Origin: Bryopsis sp. KO-2023
Taxonomy: Eukaryota; Chlorophyta; Ulvophyceae; Bryopsidales; Bryopsidaceae
Length of the DNA stretch: 64,000 nucleotides
Assembly: GCA_030272585.1 (NCBI GenBank)
Contig: BSYQ01000008.1
Span: 3,286,001-3,350,000, forward strand
Reading direction: 5' to 3'
A program made the translations under genes and the position numbers. The notes below the pieces were generated by a model that was not told the origin of the DNA, searched no databases, and saw nothing but the letters and a program-made list of their open reading frames with translations. Positions 58,996 to 64,000 of the stretch are shown one piece after another. The first letter of the stretch is position 1. Each line of letters begins with the position of its first letter.

Positions 58996-60848
58996 TCACC
59001 AGACCTCATTTCTCGACAGCCAGTCGTCTTTACCCCACAGCGCGCAGTAATAACACAAGCACAGCCAGCCTTTCCAACACAACGCAGCTCCACATAGCAG
59101 AAAAAGACACAACAAGGTCCGGACCCTCGGATCAACCCACACTTCACGAATCTGTACCCCAGCTCCTGCCACCAAGCTTTCGTTAATGCACTCTTCCTTC
59201 CGGTACCCCCCAGCATAGCCCCTCATCACCAAGAATTGCTCCCTTTCGTGCAATTCACAGCACCAAACCACGGTCAAGCACACCCACCCCACGAAAAACA
59301 GCTGCAAGAAAGCCAGCAGCGACTGACATGGGTACCTTATGGGAAAACTGTACTTCCCCGTCAAGTCTAAGGTGTACAGCACGATATTGGAAATTCGGTC
59401 GACCCCATCGGTGACATTCCTTGCCCAATTTCGACCGGCTTCGAAATGCATCATGGCTGGGGGCAGGAAGCTTTGCTGTTCCCAAATGCTCAGGCAGCAT
59501 CCCAGGATTTGGAAAAAGAATTGATGTCTGAACCTCAGGGAGAGGCCGAAACCAGCCATGGAGTTGCCGAAAGTTTCGCAAGCGATCGCAATCATGATGG
59601 GCATGCCGACCCAATCGTTGAAGGCCAGAATCCAAGGGTTGGTTGTGTCGTACCGTGCGTAAGGGGTCTGATAAGTTCCGGGGTTTTTGTATGTGCTGGA
59701 AAAGACTGCCAGCGGGGTGTAACTCAACCTGCAAGAGGAAACCTTGGACTTATAACTGATATTGGCCGGGGATTGTTTTTTGGACAGCAGTTCATGAGGC
59801 TTCATGAGGCCAAGGTTTCAACATTTGACAATTAAAAACGTAGAAAAAAACCGTGAAAAGTGCTGCACCTATTTCCAGTGCTGCACCTTGTTGTGGACGG
59901 CCTTCGTTGGGCAAGTTTGCCTAATGTAAATTTAAACATCAATTTTATCTATTTATCTATTCTATTTTATGTATTCCAGTGCCCCATGAAATAGATAAAG
60001 TATATTTACATACAATAAATTTATATATAAACAGGGTGCCAAGGTAGACACCAGTGTATTTTTTTTCAATTTCACTGGCCCCAAAGTGGCCCTAAATTTG
60101 GCCGTTTCATCCAGTTGTGGCCCTTTTGTGGCCCAACTTTGTCCGAAAAAAATAGAATGTGGCCCCCACTTCAAAAACCGAAATTACAAGGCTTGGTGTT
60201 TATATAGCATTTACTTAATGTTGGTTTTGATTTTTGTGGAAACTCGATTGATTTCTTGGATGTGGCCCAAGCCTTACAAACTTCGGGTGAATGTGGCCCT
60301 TTTGTGGCCCCAAATTCATCTTGTAATAAAACGTTTTGGCCCTTTTGTGGCCCCAAAATTTGCCATTCTGATTTTTTTGGGGGCCAAAATGGGCCAAAAG
60401 GGCCACAATGGGCCACAAAAAAATACACTGGTAGACACCCAAAGAAAACGTTGTTTCAAAACGAACGTTGAAAAACAAGGGAAAAAAAACCGAAAAGAAA
60501 AGACGTCCCCCACTTTGTGAACAACACGACGTAGCCTCGCCACTCAACCAGCGTCCTGGTGTTTAGGCAATTGTAACAAGCGAGCCCGAACACTTGAGGG
60601 AGCAGGATGCACACGAAATGGGCCCAGAACCCGAGTCCCAGAACCCCATGGCATTTCGTCATGACGGTGCATAACACGGTCAGCTCCACGACGCTCGTCA
60701 ACAGCAAGCATGAGCGATCTGTGCCGAGTTTCCTGTTGGCGTTGTATCGGGTAAAATCGTGCTCCAGGGCGGAGCTTTTGAAAGTCAGCCAAAACGGATG
60801 CATGTTCCTGGCTTTATTTACAAGCGTCGCTGACAACACATCCACCAT
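58996..60848 (-). CDS. Unidentified multipass membrane protein
   Basis: Two exons, 60848-60514 and 59728-58996, give 355 residues with phase closing at Lys (AA|G). The start MVDVLSATLVNKARNMHPFW is followed by a motif WLTFKSSALEHDFTRYNANR and then alternating hydrophobic segments (LLLTSVVELTVLCTV, GFWAHFVCILLPQVFGLACY, WVGMPIMIAIACETFG, FFQILGCCLSI, LLAFLQLFFVGWVCLTVVW), about five or six in total. The layout recalls the membrane-anchoring N-terminal halves of algal and protist signalling proteins such as cyclases, but no catalytic domain is seen and I do not assign one. The last 80 residues (after GYAGGY) are less convincing and could be unspliced sequence. The single intron carries an intact hAT-like miniature transposon. 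Confidence 0.6.
60052..60430. mobile_element. hAT-like miniature transposon with perfect target duplication
   Basis: The 379-bp element starts CAGTGTATTTTTTT and ends with the exact inverted complement AAAAAAATACACTG. It is bounded on both sides by the identical 8-bp GTAGACAC (60044-60051 and 60431-60438). A CAGTG-type end and an 8-bp target duplication are the hallmarks of the hAT superfamily. The interior is full of subterminal TGGCCC/GGGCCA motifs (for example CCCTTTTGTGGCCC), typical transposase-binding repeats. There is no open frame for a transposase, so it is non-autonomous and would need one encoded elsewhere. It lies within the intron of the membrane protein gene. Diverged copies: 38989-39620 and 15370-15607. 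Confidence 0.9.
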
Positions 60849-61051
60849 CTTAACAAAACGTAGATGAGAGGGTGTCGACGAACGAGTCCGACCAGCAGCA
60901 ACCGCAGTGCTGTTTTGGCCCCAAAATAAAAAAAAGAAACCTTGGAAGCTTCCTTAAAAGTGATCTTTTTCGCGTTCGTGTTCGTGTTCCCAGCACAGCA
61001 AAAACATAAGTGCTTTTCTTTTGGTTTGTCGTGGAAACTGACGCCACGAAA
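60849..61051. promoter_or_regulatory. Shared promoter region between the membrane protein (-) and disordered protein (+) genes
   Basis: Only 203 bp lie between the divergent start codons. It includes CGTTCGTGTTCGTGTTCC, a short GTTCGT repeat at about 60974. No TATA box was found. Bidirectional promoter activity is inferred. Confidence 0.5.
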
Positions 61052-64000
61052 ATGGCGGAAGGTGGGGATGCTGGCTTGTTTACGGACGAGGTTTACGAAA
61101 AAATCCTTCGGCGAAACATCAACAATGCCTGCGTTTTCGATGTTTCTGGGAAGTTGGATGCGTCGCTGCGAACTGCGGTGGGACACGTCGTGGAGGATAA
61201 TGGGAATTCCCCGGAATTGATCTTGATGAAGAGAGGCGATGAAGTTGAAGAGGGTGGGAGTTGTCACAGGCGTTTCGAGGATTGTTTTTCTGCGAGTGCA
61301 AGAGGGGAATTCGAACAAGACAACAGCTGGAGCCCGGCACGAATACAAAGCCCATGTGTTGCGAAAGATTCGAAAGGATGGCGGTACCACGGGTCGACAA
61401 GGAGCGACGTGAGTTGCCTTAGAGAAGTTTACTTTGAAACACCTTAAGGGTGCTGTCACTTGAACAGGGCTGCACAAAGAACATTTCTTTTTCCGGTATT
61501 TGAAGAAAAAAAAATCATTTTTCTTGTTTTTTTATATTTTTTTTGTCAGCAATTTTAGAAAACAGAAAATAGTGTGGGCCACACTACTTCTAAAATCTGC
61601 ACTTCTTATTTTACTTTTCGGTTTTCCATGAATTGGTGTGGCCCGCACTGTTACTGGCGTCAGCAACACTATCAAAAGTCCCACACTGAATACGATTCAG
61701 GGTGCAGAATGTATGCTTATTTTTGTTTTGCCCTCATCGATGTGAAAGTCAATGGTTGTGTTTTTGCAGTGCCTCGTTTTGAGGGTCCGTCCGATCTCCC
61801 CAGTTCCGAATCCTATCAGGGTGCCAGTCAGCAAACTGTTCCACACCAAACGCAAGCTTCTGGTGTCCCTGGCTGGCGACGACCCTGGAAACACCAGCGA
61901 ACAGGATTTCGTGGTCACCCTCGAGGGAAACAGCAGAGTGCAGGGCATGTACTGCGTTTCCAAAACAGGCAGCACCGATGCCTATGTGATTCGCTATGCA
62001 TTTGGGAACCTCGCTGAAGGGACGGTGTACGATAGGGCCTATGGGGGGGCTGACCCTCCCGTGTCGGTGACCTTTGGGCATGTGATCGATCATAGCGTCA
62101 CTCTTTTTCATGTCATGCGCGGAAATATGTCACTGCTTAACAAGCCCAGGAGGGAAATGGTGGAGTTCGGTGGCAGACCTGCCGATCAGCACGGGAGCGC
62201 ACAGCATCCAGCTGAGATGAGTTCGAGCAAACAGGGTCAATATGGGTATGGCGAGACGAATGGGATGGGGATAAGGAACCCACAAATGCAGGGTGTGGCG
62301 GCGGCTGGTGTTTGGGCTGAACCTCCTGGACACCACGGTGGCCAAAACGCCCTCGGCGCTGGATTTCCGCCTGGAGGTGCAACTTCAATTTCAAGTGCAG
62401 GAGGCCATTCATCAAATGCTAACCATATGGGGGGTGCAGCACCAGAGGGTCAAGCGGGGGGACCCTTTTATGGAGCGCCACAGAGAGCAGCCCCCCCCCA
62501 ACAACAACAATTTCAATCGAGTTCGGAGGGGGTTAGGAATGGTTCTCCTTGGGGTGGTCAATCGTTTCCTGTTGGTCCACAAGCCAGTCCCATGCAAGGA
62601 AATGCTATGGGGCAAGCAAGTGCACCATGGAACTTGCAGGGACAAGACAGAGGAGGGAATGGTGTGGGGCCGGCTAACAATACTGCAAGCCAGGCAAATC
62701 CTGTCCGCCCTGGTCCTGAATGGGGGAGTGGAAGCTTCAATCACCCCGCACCGAGTTCGGTCAGTCGATCGTGCAGTGGCGGTGGGGGGTCAGATCAGCA
62801 ATCCATCGCTAGTGGAGGCCACATGTATCCACGATCACCTGCCCCACCCATGCATGCCAGGCAAGATTCAAATGCACAAAACGCTGACCAGGATGTCCAC
62901 TATTCCCATGTGCAACCCCCTCCAGCCCCAAGCATCCACCAGCAGGATGTACATGGCAGTACATCCGGTTTGGCACCTTCCCCAATGCTGACAGCGTTTC
63001 GGAGGGATTCGGAGCGAGTGGCTGATGGTCAGTCGAGCATATCCTCTCGCACTGACCCCATCTCTGCTGCTCCTATGGGGGGGTGTCAGCCATGTGCACC
63101 ACAGCAGCCAAGAGCTGATCCCAAGACCCTAGCAGCCTCTACTGGTGATATCGTGGAGCTGCTCAGAGCCATGGCAAGAGTGTCAAGATTTCCTCTCCCT
63201 ACCGCGTTGTTGCAGAAGTTGTGTGCCAGCACTCCTGAGATGACTCCATTCTTCAGAGTGCTCGGTCAAGGCCATGCGAGTGTCCTGCTGGCGGAACTGA
63301 GAAATGAAACCCAACCGGCGACGCCATCCCAACTGCAGGCACCACACCAGGTAGGAAATACATATGATGGATCGAACATTCCAGTCCCTGGTTCTGTCCT
63401 TATCCAACATTTGTTGCTATGTTGATCGATCATTGTGAAGAATCCCCCTGGTTCTTGTTAAGAAGGGGTTTGGCTCTTGCAGAATCAAACTGGTAGTAAG
63501 CCCTTTTCCTCCGAAGACGTGTTGAGGACATCGTCCAGGCAAAGCCTCCAGCCTCCTCAAAACGTGAATGTGCCGAACCAGTCCATCCCGGACAGGGGTA
63601 GTCAGACTGGGAGCGATTCGGTGCACTCTCAGCAGCCGATGCAGTCCCAGCCGCCGGTGTACTCCAACTCCAACCAGGGTCCCTTTTCATTCAAGCATCT
63701 GCTGGCACCTGCGGCCTCAGACAAGTCTTCGCAGCTTTCGACAAGGCGACCACCACAAGTCCAAACAGGGGCTCCAATGAACTTGCAGAACTCCGTTGAA
63801 AACGGAGGCCACCAGCACGCAACCATGCCCGGAGCCATGAGGAGTGACGGCAGGGGGAATGGGGTTGGGCCTGGTCCGTTTCTGCATCATCAACATCATC
63901 CAGGCAGCCATCTGGGGCAAAATTCTGGAGGTGGGGGTGTTCACCACCCTCAACAGCATGGAGGAGGAGGAAGTCATCCTGCTCCGGTACAGCCGCAGCA
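61052..64000 (+). CDS. Large Gln/Pro/Gly-rich disordered protein, 3' end outside window
   Basis: Exons 61052-61408, 61770-63350 and 63483 to beyond the window all join at phase 0; 818 codons are visible. The N-terminal 290 residues look folded: FTDEVYEKILRRNINNACVF, KLFHTKRKLLVSLAGDD, DAYVIRYAFGNLAEGTVYDR and SVTFGHVIDHSVTLFHVM. A long low-complexity region follows, rich in Gly, Gln, Pro, Ser, Asn and His. One conserved-looking helical island lies late in exon 2 (DIVELLRAMARVSRFPLPTA, LLQKLCASTPEMTPFFRVLG). The make-up resembles scaffold proteins of transcription or RNA granules, but I recognise no family. Intron 1 contains repeat R2 copy 2. Confidence 0.7.
61625..61706 (+). repeat. Dispersed repeat family R2, copy 2 (internally deleted)
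   Basis: TTCCATGAATTGGTGTGGCC, GCACTGTTACTGG, AGTCCCACA and ACGATTCAGGGTGCAG follow the order of copy 1 at 30579-30743, lacking about 80 bp from its middle. It lies in intron 1 of the disordered protein gene. Confidence 0.6.

Noticed and set aside
59350..59372. Apparent intron in the membrane protein at GGGAA|GTACAG
   Set aside because: The frame is open straight through the proposed intron and encodes a continuous hydrophobic segment, so no intron is needed.

Overview
The window is nuclear DNA from a eukaryote. It carries about 13 protein genes, almost all split by GT-AG introns of roughly 50 to 800 bases with clear T-rich 3' ends. There are no operons, Shine-Dalgarno sites or CRISPR arrays. 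The organism is probably photosynthetic, for two reasons. It has a full-length gene for plant-type ferredoxin-dependent glutamate synthase with an Arg/Ser/Ala-rich presequence, and a fragment of plastid psbC DNA is inserted at about 38.6 kb. I could not settle the lineage. Intron-rich algae such as chlorarachniophytes or glaucophytes fit. The presequence has no hydrophobic signal peptide and has Phe within its first ten residues, which leans towards a primary-plastid alga, but that exon is inferred.

Layout from left to right: 1-3.4 kb, low-coding sequence with a palindrome, a short tandem duplication and a possible decayed gene. 3.4-4.7 kb (-), a small unidentified membrane protein. 6.8-11.9 kb (-), an RBM39/CAPER splicing factor. 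12.3-13.6 kb (+), ribosomal protein eS27. 15.8-20.5 kb (+), an SLC5-type sodium/solute symporter. 22.6-22.9 kb (-), LSM5. 23.4-24.6 kb (+), ribosomal protein uL16 (RPL10). 25.6-29.4 kb (-), a CCDC97 homologue. 29.7-32.0 kb (+), UBXN6/UBXD1. 32.9-37.1 kb (+), gamma-tubulin complex GCP3. 37.1-39.9 kb, repeats, plastid DNA and a transposon copy. 39.9-47.5 kb (+), Fd-GOGAT. 48.5-51.6 kb (+), PPIL2-type U-box cyclophilin. 52.0-53.4 kb (+), a two-RRM protein. 54.8-57.1 kb (+), an unidentified, possibly plastid-targeted protein. 59.0-60.8 kb (-), an unidentified multipass membrane protein. 61.1-64 kb (+), a long disordered protein that runs off the end.

Four gene pairs stand head to head with 0.2-0.5 kb between start codons: RBM39/eS27, LSM5/uL16, CCDC97/UBXN6 and the membrane protein/disordered protein. 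Many of the genes serve RNA processing or translation (RBM39, LSM5, CCDC97, PPIL2, the RRM protein, eS27, uL16). Two candidate C/D box snoRNAs fit that theme: one lies in the last intron of eS27, the other downstream of uL16. Each has a stretch that, from memory, is complementary to a conserved rRNA segment.

The mobile fraction includes a hAT-like miniature element with a perfect 8-bp target duplication, two diverged copies of it, and two further dispersed repeat families. Intron and flanking DNA is G+T-rich on the sense strand, so base skew tracks the direction of transcription. Exon boundaries were joined by eye from splice signals and reading phase, and all phases quoted close. Product names come from recognising protein families; no database was searched.
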